This document shows, piece after piece, positions 4,920 to 11,865 of a DNA stretch of 11,865 bases; positions within the stretch are counted from its first letter, which is position 1, and every line of letters begins with the position of its first letter. The stretch is from Deltaproteobacteria bacterium (GTDB lineage Bacteria; UBA10199; DSSB01), in assembly GCA_021772695.1 (NCBI GenBank), contig JAJFLL010000331.1, positions 1 to 11,865 of the forward strand, given 5' to 3'. Position numbers and translations under genes: made by a program. The notes under the pieces are model-generated. The model was not told the origin of the DNA and did no database searches. It saw only the letters and a list, made by a program, of their open reading frames with translations.

Positions 4920-7667
4920 ATGTCTAATTATTTCAATCCACTCAACACATCTTACCTTGAATCCCTGCAAAAAGAATTTGAGGCAAACCCACAACAACTT
5001 GATTCCAGTTGGCGGCATTTTTTTTCCGGTTTTGAATATGCTAATAAATTATCATCCAATGGAACAGGCCAAGATAAAGCTGTAGCCCAAGATAAATTTC
5101 AATTCGAATTAAAGGTATTAGAATTAATCCACGCCTATCGCGAATTGGGTTATTTAATTGCCGACGTTAATCCCTTGCACCGAGGTGAGAAAAAACATCC
5201 GCTGCTGAACCTTGAGAAATTTGGCTTAAAAAAATCTGACTTAGAGACAGAGTATGAAGTTGGTCAAATCATCGGCCTACCACGAGCGCCCTTAAACAAA
5301 ATTATCGAAAAATTAAAAAGGATTTATTGTGCTTCCGCCTCGGTCGAGTACGGTCATATTGATGACCCGCAATGTTTTACGTGGATGAAAGAGAAAATAG
5401 AATCCAATTACCTCTCGCAACCACTGAATGTTGAATTAAAAAAACAGATTCTTAAAAAATTAATCGAAGCCGAGGCCTTCGAAACCTTTCTTCATAAAAG
5501 GTTTGTGGGGCATAAGCGATTTTCGGTGGAGGGCTGTGATACCATTATTCCCATGCTCGATCTTCTTATCGAAAGTTCAGGAGGTTATGGGGTCAATGAG
5601 ATTATTTTAGGCATGGCCCATCGGGGTCGACTGAACGTGTTGGCCAATATTTTTAGCAAAGATATGAATAAAATCCTTGGGGAATTTTCAGGTCATCTAA
5701 ATGCCAATGTGGGTGATGGTGATGTGAAATATCACATGGGGTATTCCCATAATCGCAAAACCAACGATGGAAAAACGCTGCACCTTTCCTTGCTGCCCAA
5801 TCCCAGTCATTTGGAATCCATTTGCCCAGTTTTGATGGGAGTGACTCGGGCCAAACAAATCATGAAACAAGACCAAGCCAAAAATGGTACCATTCCTATT
5901 TTATTGCATGGCGATGCCTCCTTTGCCGGTCAGGGGGTTATTTACGAATTACTCAACCTCAGTGACCTTCCGGGATATTCCGTGGGCGGTACCATCCATA
6001 TTATATTGAATAACCAAATTGGCTATACCACCTCTCCGAGAGAGAGTCGGTCGACGCCACAGGCCACTGATGTGGCCACCATGATGGAATTTCCAATATT
6101 CCACGTCAATGGCGACGATCCTGAGAAGGCCATGCGTTGCTTGTCGTTGGCCCTTGAGTTTCGATTCAAATTTAAAAAGGACGTGGTGATCGACTTGGTT
6201 GGGTACCGAAGATATGGTCACAATGAAGGTGATGAACCCAGTTATACCCAGCCCCTTCTCTATAAAACTATTAAGCAACATCCTAGGGTTCTAGAGATTT
6301 ATCGAAATCAACTTTTGGAAGCAGGGGTGATACAAGCATCTGAAGTCGAAACTATTGAGCAGAAGTATACCCAGGGACTAGAAAAGGCCTTAGAACAGTC
6401 CCGAAAGCGAAAAGTCTCACCCATGATGGATTCCTTCGGCGATCATTGGAAAGGTCTGCAAAAGCCCACTCCCGCACAAGTTTTTAAAGAGGTAGACTCC
6501 GGGGTTCCCCTTAAGAAATTACAGAAAATCGGCCTAAAACTGACCCAAGTAACCGATGGCTTTCATGTTCATCCGAAACTAAAAAAGGTTTTAGAGAGTC
6601 GCCAAGAAATCCTAAAAAATACTGGCGAGATTGATTGGAGTTTTGCCGAGGCCCTGGCCTTTGCCAGCATATTAGAAGACGGCTGCCGTGTCAGGCTTGC
6701 GGGGCAAGATTCCGAGCGAGGCACCTTTTCACAGCGGCATAGCGTTTATCATGACGTCGAAAATGGTGAGAAGTTTAATCCCTATAACCACCTCAGTAAA
6801 AAGCAGGGCAAATTCGAGGTGATTAATTCACCCTTGTCGGAATATGCAGCTTTGGGCTTCGAATTTGGTCAGAGCCAGGCGAATCCGGAGCAGCTCTTTC
6901 TTTGGGAGGCTCAATTCGGTGATTTTATCAATGGCGCCCAAATTATTGTAGACCAATACCTGATTTCCTCCGCCTTTAAATGGAATCGTTTTAGTGGATT
7001 GGTACTCTTGTTGCCCCATGGTTATGAAGGTCAGGGCCCAGAGCATTCTTCGGCAAAATTAGATCGTTTTCTCAAGGCCTGTGCCCAAAATAATATTCAG
7101 GTATGCAATCTGACGACACCGGCCCAATATTTTCATGTGTTGCGTAGGCAAGTATTGCGAAAATTTAGAATCCCCTTGATCCTCATGACCCCAAAGAGTC
7201 TGTTGCGAAGCCCTGTAGCCGTATCCTCCTTAGAAAAACTCCAAAACGAATGTTTCTATGAAGTCCTGGATGACGACGAAGTGTCGCCTAAGGCCGAGGT
7301 GAACCGGGTCATTTTCTGCAGTGGGAAGATCTATTACGAATTGTTGGAAGAGAGAAAAAGTTTTCGAAAAAACAAAAAGATAGCCATTGTCCGCCTGGAG
7401 CAGATCTATCCGTTTCCCGAGGCTGCCTTGAGCAAAATTCTCAAATCCTATCGCAATGCCCAAACGGTGGTCTGGTGCCAAGAGGGGCCTAAAAATATGG
7501 AGGCTTGGGGGTTCATTCATGAGTATTTGCCGCCGCTCCTCAAAAAGACCCAAAAATTACTCTATGCCGGTCGCCATGCTCAAGCCAGCCCAGCCGACAG
7601 TTATTTACACATTCATAAGCAGGAGCAAAAACGCATTATTCGCGAAGCCCTGGGAGTAAAATCATGA
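4920..7667 (+). CDS. sucA: 2-oxoglutarate dehydrogenase E1 component
   Basis: This is the thiamine-diphosphate-dependent E1 of the 2-oxoglutarate dehydrogenase complex. It decarboxylates 2-oxoglutarate and passes the succinyl group to the lipoyl arm of E2. At 915 residues it is close to the E. coli enzyme (933). The N-terminus 'YFNPLNTSYLESLQKEFEAN' is the segment typical of bacterial and mitochondrial E1o. The core has 'MAHRGRLNVLANI' (H234), the thiamine-diphosphate motif 'GDASFAGQG' (from about 331) with 'LNNQIGYTT' (from about 363), and 'ERGTFSQRH' (599-607) in the pyrimidine-binding domain, followed by the C-terminal transketolase-like domain. It lacks the E2-like acyltransferase fusion found in actinobacteria. 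It is first in an operon with sucB and lpd and overlaps sucB by 4 bases (ATGA), implying coupled translation. Confidence 0.97.
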   Translation: MSNYFNPLNTSYLESLQKEFEANPQQLDSSWRHFFSGFEYANKLSSNGTGQDKAVAQDKFQFELKVLELIHAYRELGYLIADVNPLHRGEKKHPLLNLEKFGLKKSDLETEYEVGQIIGLPRAPLNKIIEKLKRIYCASASVEYGHIDDPQCFTWMKEKIESNYLSQPLNVELKKQILKKLIEAEAFETFLHKRFVGHKRFSVEGCDTIIPMLDLLIESSGGYGVNEIILGMAHRGRLNVLANIFSKDMNKILGEFSGHLNANVGDGDVKYHMGYSHNRKTNDGKTLHLSLLPNPSHLESICPVLMGVTRAKQIMKQDQAKNGTIPILLHGDASFAGQGVIYELLNLSDLPGYSVGGTIHIILNNQIGYTTSPRESRSTPQATDVATMMEFPIFHVNGDDPEKAMRCLSLALEFRFKFKKDVVIDLVGYRRYGHNEGDEPSYTQPLLYKTIKQHPRVLEIYRNQLLEAGVIQASEVETIEQKYTQGLEKALEQSRKRKVSPMMDSFGDHWKGLQKPTPAQVFKEVDSGVPLKKLQKIGLKLTQVTDGFHVHPKLKKVLESRQEILKNTGEIDWSFAEALAFASILEDGCRVRLAGQDSERGTFSQRHSVYHDVENGEKFNPYNHLSKKQGKFEVINSPLSEYAALGFEFGQSQANPEQLFLWEAQFGDFINGAQIIVDQYLISSAFKWNRFSGLVLLLPHGYEGQGPEHSSAKLDRFLKACAQNNIQVCNLTTPAQYFHVLRRQVLRKFRIPLILMTPKSLLRSPVAVSSLEKLQNECFYEVLDDDEVSPKAEVNRVIFCSGKIYYELLEERKSFRKNKKIAIVRLEQIYPFPEAALSKILKSYRNAQTVVWCQEGPKNMEAWGFIHEYLPPLLKKTQKLLYAGRHAQASPADSYLHIHKQEQKRIIREALGVKS

Positions 7668-9058
7668 AGCATGAAATTAAGGTTCCCGAACCTGGAGAAT
7701 CCATTACCGAGGTGTTTATCGGGACCTGGCAAAAGAAATCCGGGGAGACGGTGAAAAAGGACGAGGTATTGGTCGATTTAGAAACTGAAAAGACGTCCTT
7801 TGAGATCCATGCCGAAGTCGGGGGCAAATTAGAAATTCTGTTTCCCGATGCCGAGACCAAGGTCAAGCCTGGTGATGTGATTGCCACCATTGATGATAGC
7901 GAAACGGCAGGGGAGGGCGATGAGCCAGCAGGCGAAGAGTCTGAAACGAAAACTAGTAAGGATGGTGAAGACCAGGTCAAGGCGCAAAAGGAAGAGCAGC
8001 AGGAAGAGAATATCAAAGCAGGTGCTGAGACCGATGAAAAATCCTCCGACAAAAAACCCGCATCGAGCGCAGAGCCAAAGAAAAAGAAAACAGACGAGTC
8101 TGTTTCGAGCAAAAAACCCCATACCCAGGGTAGCTCTACCAGTCCAGCCGCTAAGAAATTGGCCGAAGAAAAGGGGATTCTTGTGGAATCTCTTCTTGGG
8201 CCGGTGCAGGGTGGCCGAATTACCAAGGACGCTAATAACGACCAAGATCAAGCGCCAAGGGCCCCAGATCCTTCAGCTAAGTCTTCAACATCCAGCCCGA
8301 AACCAGAATCTACTGATTCTGCGGTTTTTGAATATGCCGTTGATGAATCCAGGGGGGAAAGACGGGAGCGGGCCTCGCGGATTCGCCGCACCATTGCAGC
8401 CAATTTGGTGGCCGCCCAAAAGAATGCGGCCATTTTGACCACATTTAACGAAGTCGATATGTCTGAGGTGATGGAGTTTCGCAAAAAGCACAACGAAGCC
8501 TTCAAAGAAAAACATGGCGTCAAATTGGGCATGGTCAGTTTCTTCGCCCGGGCGGCCATTCGCGCATTGAAGCTATCGCCTCAGGTCAATGCGACCTTTA
8601 CCGGTGAGGATATCATCTACCGTGATTTCGTCGACCTTTCCGTGGCGGTCAGTACGGATCAGGGCTTAGTGGTTCCCGTCATTCGTGATGCCGAAAAACT
8701 CAGCCTGGCGCAGTTTGAAAAACAGGTAGCTGAACTTGGCAAGAAGGCCCAAGAGAAAAAGCTGTCTATTGAAGAAATGACCGGAGGTACCTTTACCATC
8801 AGTAACGGTGGTGTATTCGGCTCTCTGCTATCTACGCCCATTCTCAACCGGCCCCAATCGGCCATTTTAGGCCTGCATAAAATCCAGGAACGGGCCGTGG
8901 TCCTCGGTGGTGAAATTGAAATACGTCCCATGATGTATTTGGCCCTCTCCTATGACCATCGTATTATCGATGGTAAAGAGGCGGTGCAGTTTTTGGTGAA
9001 AATTAAAGAAGGTATCGAAGACATTTATCATATCGTCAGTGAAGACGATTTAAGTTAG
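7664..9058 (+). CDS. sucB: dihydrolipoyllysine succinyltransferase, E2 of 2-oxoglutarate dehydrogenase
   Basis: This is the core of the complex, moving the succinyl group from its lipoyl arm to CoA. Its 464 residues comprise a lipoyl domain (1-77; expected lipoylated Lys43 in 'DLETEKTSF'), a charged Glu/Lys/Ser-rich linker (about 80-155), the peripheral-subunit-binding domain (about 158-192, 'SPAAKKLAEEKGI'), a second linker, and the catalytic domain (about 231-464). The catalytic domain has 'SNGGVFGSLLSTPILN', typical of succinyl rather than acetyl transferases, and the active-site 'DHRIIDG' (His432, Asp436). The lipoyl motif reads EK where most family members have DK. The start overlaps the sucA stop, with GGAG (7653-7656) 7 bases upstream. 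The long linker has skewed base composition that opens long shadow frames on both strands. Confidence 0.96.
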   Translation: MKHEIKVPEPGESITEVFIGTWQKKSGETVKKDEVLVDLETEKTSFEIHAEVGGKLEILFPDAETKVKPGDVIATIDDSETAGEGDEPAGEESETKTSKDGEDQVKAQKEEQQEENIKAGAETDEKSSDKKPASSAEPKKKKTDESVSSKKPHTQGSSTSPAAKKLAEEKGILVESLLGPVQGGRITKDANNDQDQAPRAPDPSAKSSTSSPKPESTDSAVFEYAVDESRGERRERASRIRRTIAANLVAAQKNAAILTTFNEVDMSEVMEFRKKHNEAFKEKHGVKLGMVSFFARAAIRALKLSPQVNATFTGEDIIYRDFVDLSVAVSTDQGLVVPVIRDAEKLSLAQFEKQVAELGKKAQEKKLSIEEMTGGTFTISNGGVFGSLLSTPILNRPQSAILGLHKIQERAVVLGGEIEIRPMMYLALSYDHRIIDGKEAVQFLVKIKEGIEDIYHIVSEDDLS

Positions 9059-9066
9059 AAAGCCTC

Positions 9067-10473
9067 ATGTCTACAGAAAATACATTTGATGTTATTGTTA
9101 TAGGTGCCGGCCCGGGAGGTTATGTGGCGGCCATTCGCGCGGCTCAATTGGGCATGCGGGTGGCCTGCGTAGAACAGGCCAAGACACTGGGGGGCACCTG
9201 TTTGAATGTGGGCTGTATTCCCAGTAAGGCCCTCCTCGAATCTTCGGAACGTTTTGCCCAAACCCAAAACCATCTGGCGGAACATGGCATTGTCGTAGAG
9301 TCGCCTACTTTTAACTTCGGTAAAATGATGGAGCGAAAAGCCAATATTGTGGAACGCCTAACGAAAGGCGTTGCCGGCCTATTTAAGAAGAATAAGATCG
9401 TTTCGGTGCAAGGCCAAGCCTCCCTTCAAGATCCTCAAACCGTTAAAGTTACCGGTCCAGACAAAGAAACGACCCTGAAGGCCAAGCGTATTATCATCGC
9501 CACGGGAAGCAAGCCCATCCAAATTCCCGGATTAAAGATAGATCAAAAAAATATTTTAGATTCGACGGGGGCACTTGCGATGAACGAGGTGCCAAAGAAG
9601 CTGGCCGTGGTTGGGGGCGGGTATATCGGTTTAGAGCTGGGGTCCGTATATGCCAGATTGGGCAGTGAAGTTTGGGTCATTGAAATGTTGGATCGTCTGA
9701 TCCCGGGCATGGATGCCGAAATTGCGAAACACCTGCAACAACAATTAAAAAAGCAGGGCATGCAATTCAAGTTTTCTACCAAGGTTAAGCAAGCGGTAGT
9801 GAAAAAGGCAGGGCAGGTCGAGCTTGCCTTGTCAGGTCCTGAGAGTGAGGAATCCTTTGTGGCCAATGCGGTGTTAGTAGCTGTTGGTCGCAAACCCAAT
9901 ACGGAAGGCTTGGGTTTAGAAAAAATCGGTGTGGCCCTCGATAAAAAAAACAGGATTAAAGTTGATGAGCACTACCAAACTTCGCTTAGCGGTGTTTATG
10001 CCATCGGTGATGTTATTACAGGGCCCATGTTGGCTCATAAAGCCATGGAGGAGGGCGTTGTACTAGCGGAACATTTGGCCGGTCAGGCCGCCGAAGTCCA
10101 TTACCTGTCGATTCCCAGTGTGGTGTATACCTGGCCCGAAGTGGCCGCTGTCGGCTTGCACGAAGAAGAATTAAAAGACCTCAAGATTCCCTTTAAGAAA
10201 TTTAAATTTCCATTTTTGGCCAATGGCCGGGCGCTCTGCCTCGGAGATTCCGATGGCTGGGTGAAACTATTGGCCCACCCCGAGACCGATCGTTTATTGG
10301 GAGCCCATATCATCGGGCCTCGAGCCTCTGATATGATTGCGGAACTGGTGCTTGCCTTCGCCCATTCCTCTAGCGCTGAAGATTTAGCGAAAACCGTGCA
10401 CGCCCATCCCACCCTGGCAGAGGCCGTTAAGGAGGCGGCATTGGGTCTAGGGGATGGTCCGATCCATCTTTAG
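9067..10473 (+). CDS. lpd: dihydrolipoyl dehydrogenase (E3)
   Basis: This FAD flavoprotein reoxidises the dihydrolipoyl arm of E2 and reduces NAD+. Its 468 residues are full length. The FAD-binding loop 'GAGPGG' (13-18), the redox-active disulfide 'GGTCLNVGCIPSK' (C45, C50), the NAD-binding loop 'VVGGGYIGLELGS', the second FAD motif 'GVYAIGDV' and the C-terminal dimer-interface 'HAHPTLAE' (His447 as catalytic base, Glu452 as its partner) are all present. It starts 8 bases after the sucB stop with only a weak purine-rich site, so translation is probably coupled. As last gene of the suc operon it is the dedicated E3 of this complex. It may also serve pyruvate dehydrogenase or the glycine cleavage system, whose genes are not in view. 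Confidence 0.97.
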   Translation: MSTENTFDVIVIGAGPGGYVAAIRAAQLGMRVACVEQAKTLGGTCLNVGCIPSKALLESSERFAQTQNHLAEHGIVVESPTFNFGKMMERKANIVERLTKGVAGLFKKNKIVSVQGQASLQDPQTVKVTGPDKETTLKAKRIIIATGSKPIQIPGLKIDQKNILDSTGALAMNEVPKKLAVVGGGYIGLELGSVYARLGSEVWVIEMLDRLIPGMDAEIAKHLQQQLKKQGMQFKFSTKVKQAVVKKAGQVELALSGPESEESFVANAVLVAVGRKPNTEGLGLEKIGVALDKKNRIKVDEHYQTSLSGVYAIGDVITGPMLAHKAMEEGVVLAEHLAGQAAEVHYLSIPSVVYTWPEVAAVGLHEEELKDLKIPFKKFKFPFLANGRALCLGDSDGWVKLLAHPETDRLLGAHIIGPRASDMIAELVLAFAHSSSAEDLAKTVHAHPTLAEAVKEAALGLGDGPIHL

Positions 10474-10520
10474 ACTTTCGGTATGTAGCTATAAAATTTT
10501 TTGAAGATTTGGTGATTCGA

Positions 10521-10547
10521 TGCAGGAAGATTAGACCTGCAATTTTT
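10521..10547 (+). terminator. intrinsic terminator of the suc operon, overlapping the aconitase 3' end
   Basis: TGCAGG (10521-10526), a 9-base loop and CCTGCA (10536-10541) are followed by A and five T residues (10543-10547). This is a modest but well-formed intrinsic terminator for the plus-strand operon. The loop contains the aconitase stop codon (10531-10533, minus strand), and the right arm and T-run encode its last residues. No T-run follows the hairpin on the minus strand, so it should end only the suc transcript. Confidence 0.6.
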
Positions 10548-11865
10548 CCCGCATGACATTGATGAGCCCGCCCTTTAGCAATAACTCTAATTGCCTCTTA
10601 GAAAATCGACATTCCACTGCAATATGCTTATTCTTTGTCTCATTCGTAATGGAAATTTCTTTTCCCGCCGTTAATTGGGCGTGCAGATTGGAAACCATCA
10701 GAGCGTCGCCTGGTTCAAAGTCCTCATAATCTTTTGCTTCCATAAATCTTAGGGGGAGAACTCCAAAATTAATTAAATTTTGCCAGTGAATCCTGGCAAA
10801 ACTCTTGGCCAATACTAGGCGGAGTCCAAGGAAGCGAGGGCCTAGGGCGGCGTGTTCTCGGCTTGAGCCCTGGCCATAGTTGTCGCCGGCAATCACGGCA
10901 TGCCCGAACTGTTCTCGAACTTGCTTGGCCTTTTTGGCGTATTCCTGATCGATCATATCGAAGGAAAATTCACTGATTTTAGGAATATTGCTGCGGTAGG
11001 GTAGTACTCGGGTGCCAGCGGGCAGAATTTCGTCGGTGGAAATATCATCACCCATTTTTAATAGGATAGGTAAGCTTAGGGAATTGGGCAATGGCTCTAA
11101 TTCAGGCAGGGCGGCGATGTTCGGTCCCTTGGCCAACTCGAAATTTTTGGCGGCTTGTATTTCTAAGGGGGCAACCAACATGTCTTTATTGAGGATGGGG
11201 TGGGCAGGCTCAGATACCTTTGGGTATTTCATCTCTAAGCTTCGAGGGTCAGTGATCACACCGGTTAAGGCCGATGCCGTTGCTGTTTCGGGACTGACCA
11301 AGCATACCTTGTCTTCCCGGGTGCCGGAGCGCCCGGGAAAATTTCTGGGCACGGTTCGCAGGCTGATCTTATGGGTGGCGGGGGCTTGGCCCATACCGAT
11401 GCAGCCATTGCAACCTGCTTGGTGGAGCCTAGCTCCGGCATGAATCAAATTCTGCAAATGCCCGTCTTGAATTAAATTTTCTAAAATTTGTCTAGAGCTT
11501 GGGTTGATATCAAAGGATACCCTGGGGTGAATTTTTTGCCCTTTCACCATTTCGGCGGCTATTGCGAAATCTCGGTAACCCGGATTTGCCGAAGAACCCA
11601 CGTAGGCTTGGTAGATGGCTTCGCCGGCCACCTCGCTGACCCTTTTGACATTGCCCGGACTCGACGGCATGGCGATGAGGGGTACCAATTGACTGAGATC
11701 GATTTCTTCATGCACATCATAGCTACACCCCGAGTCGGGTAATAATTCTACCCATTGGGCTTCTCTGTCCTGACTTTGAAAGAATCGCTTGGTTTGTTCG
11801 TCGGAGGGAAATACCGTGGTGGTGGCGCCCAACTCAGCGCCCATATTGGCGATGACGTGCCGGTC
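10531..11865 (-). CDS. aconitate hydratase, C-terminal two thirds (cut by window edge)
   Basis: Aconitase isomerises citrate to isocitrate in the TCA cycle with a [4Fe-4S] cluster. The visible 444 residues run open to the window edge, beginning DRHVIANMGAELGATTTVFP. An ATG at 11844 lies inside the conserved core and is not the start. Roughly 200 N-terminal residues are expected beyond the edge if the protein is about 640 long. Seen here are 'GCNGCIGMGQAP' (two cluster cysteines, codons at 11401-11412), 'SLRTVPRNFPGRSGT', 'SPETATASALTGVITDPR', and the swivel domain with 'GDDISTDEILPAGTRVL' and 'GDNYGQGSSREHAALGPRFL'. The place of the third usual cluster cysteine (GSCTN in mitochondrial aconitase) reads GSSAN (Ser codon 11590-11592). 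This resembles the shorter 'Aquifex-type' aconitases. Convergent with lpd. Confidence 0.93.
   Translation of the reverse strand, partial: DRHVIANMGAELGATTTVFPSDEQTKRFFQSQDREAQWVELLPDSGCSYDVHEEIDLSQLVPLIAMPSSPGNVKRVSEVAGEAIYQAYVGSSANPGYRDFAIAAEMVKGQKIHPRVSFDINPSSRQILENLIQDGHLQNLIHAGARLHQAGCNGCIGMGQAPATHKISLRTVPRNFPGRSGTREDKVCLVSPETATASALTGVITDPRSLEMKYPKVSEPAHPILNKDMLVAPLEIQAAKNFELAKGPNIAALPELEPLPNSLSLPILLKMGDDISTDEILPAGTRVLPYRSNIPKISEFSFDMIDQEYAKKAKQVREQFGHAVIAGDNYGQGSSREHAALGPRFLGLRLVLAKSFARIHWQNLINFGVLPLRFMEAKDYEDFEPGDALMVSNLHAQLTAGKEISITNETKNKHIAVECRFSKRQLELLLKGGLINVMREKLQV

Noticed and set aside
7636..8438. Long reading frames overlapping sucB: minus-strand 7636-8226 (196 aa) and 7829-8251 (140 aa), plus-strand 7881-8438 (185 aa).
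   Set aside because: They lie over the charged, low-complexity linker of sucB, have Ser/Phe-rich or Lys/Arg-rich composition, recognisable domains only in the sucB frame, and no ribosome sites seen. They are shadows.
8720..8800. Possibility that E2 belongs to pyruvate or branched-chain dehydrogenase.
   Set aside because: The neighbouring E1 is clearly the long homodimeric 2-oxoglutarate type, and the E2 carries the SNGGVFGSLLSTPILN signature of succinyltransferases.
11012..11742. Plus-strand frames 11012-11443 and 11488-11742 opposite the aconitase gene.
   Set aside because: They are antisense to conserved aconitase motifs and have no recognisable protein features.

Overview
This window comes from a bacterial chromosome of moderate, slightly AT-leaning composition. 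The lineage is most likely Gram-negative: genes have Shine-Dalgarno sites, promoters look sigma70-like, and there is a complete E1-E2-E3 set for the 2-oxoglutarate dehydrogenase complex. The aconitase at the right edge resembles the shorter 'Aquifex-type' form that I associate with deltaproteobacteria, Bdellovibrionota and similar groups. That placement is a weak inference. No rRNA, tRNA, CRISPR array, insertion sequence, phage or plasmid gene was seen.

Left part (1-4450). A small ArsR/SmtB-family repressor (minus strand) is divergent from a SulP-family anion transporter with a C-terminal STAS domain. The short gap between them holds a good promoter for the repressor and two AT-rich palindromes, one over its -10 box and one just downstream, a layout that suggests autoregulation. 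Downstream of the transporter is a myo-inositol-1-phosphate synthase homologue. Its stop codon is overlapped by a 38-codon reading frame that may be a microprotein or a gene remnant. A 110-residue single-domain cupin with its own likely promoter follows.

Central gap (4244-4920). A minus-strand gene for an 88-residue coiled-coil protein is preceded by a consensus-quality sigma70 promoter and a Shine-Dalgarno site matching the 16S rRNA tail over ten bases. The match moves the likely start to a TTG. The divergent spacer also holds a 16-bp perfect AT palindrome and a likely sucA promoter.

Right part (4920-11865). sucA, sucB and lpd form a tight operon: a 4-base stop/start overlap between the first two and an 8-base gap before the third. 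Together they encode all three components of the 2-oxoglutarate dehydrogenase complex (2-oxoglutarate + CoA + NAD+ to succinyl-CoA + CO2 + NADH). A convergent aconitase gene enters from the right edge and is cut by it. The terminator hairpin of the suc operon lies across the aconitase stop codon, so the two TCA-cycle units overlap tail to tail.

The core genes are ordinary metabolism and I do not see a wholly new system. The points most worth a second look are the arsR/sulP control region, the small frame behind the inositol synthase, the strongly expressed-looking coiled-coil gene divergent from sucA, the degenerate metal motif of the cupin, and the Ser at a usual Fe-S Cys position in aconitase.
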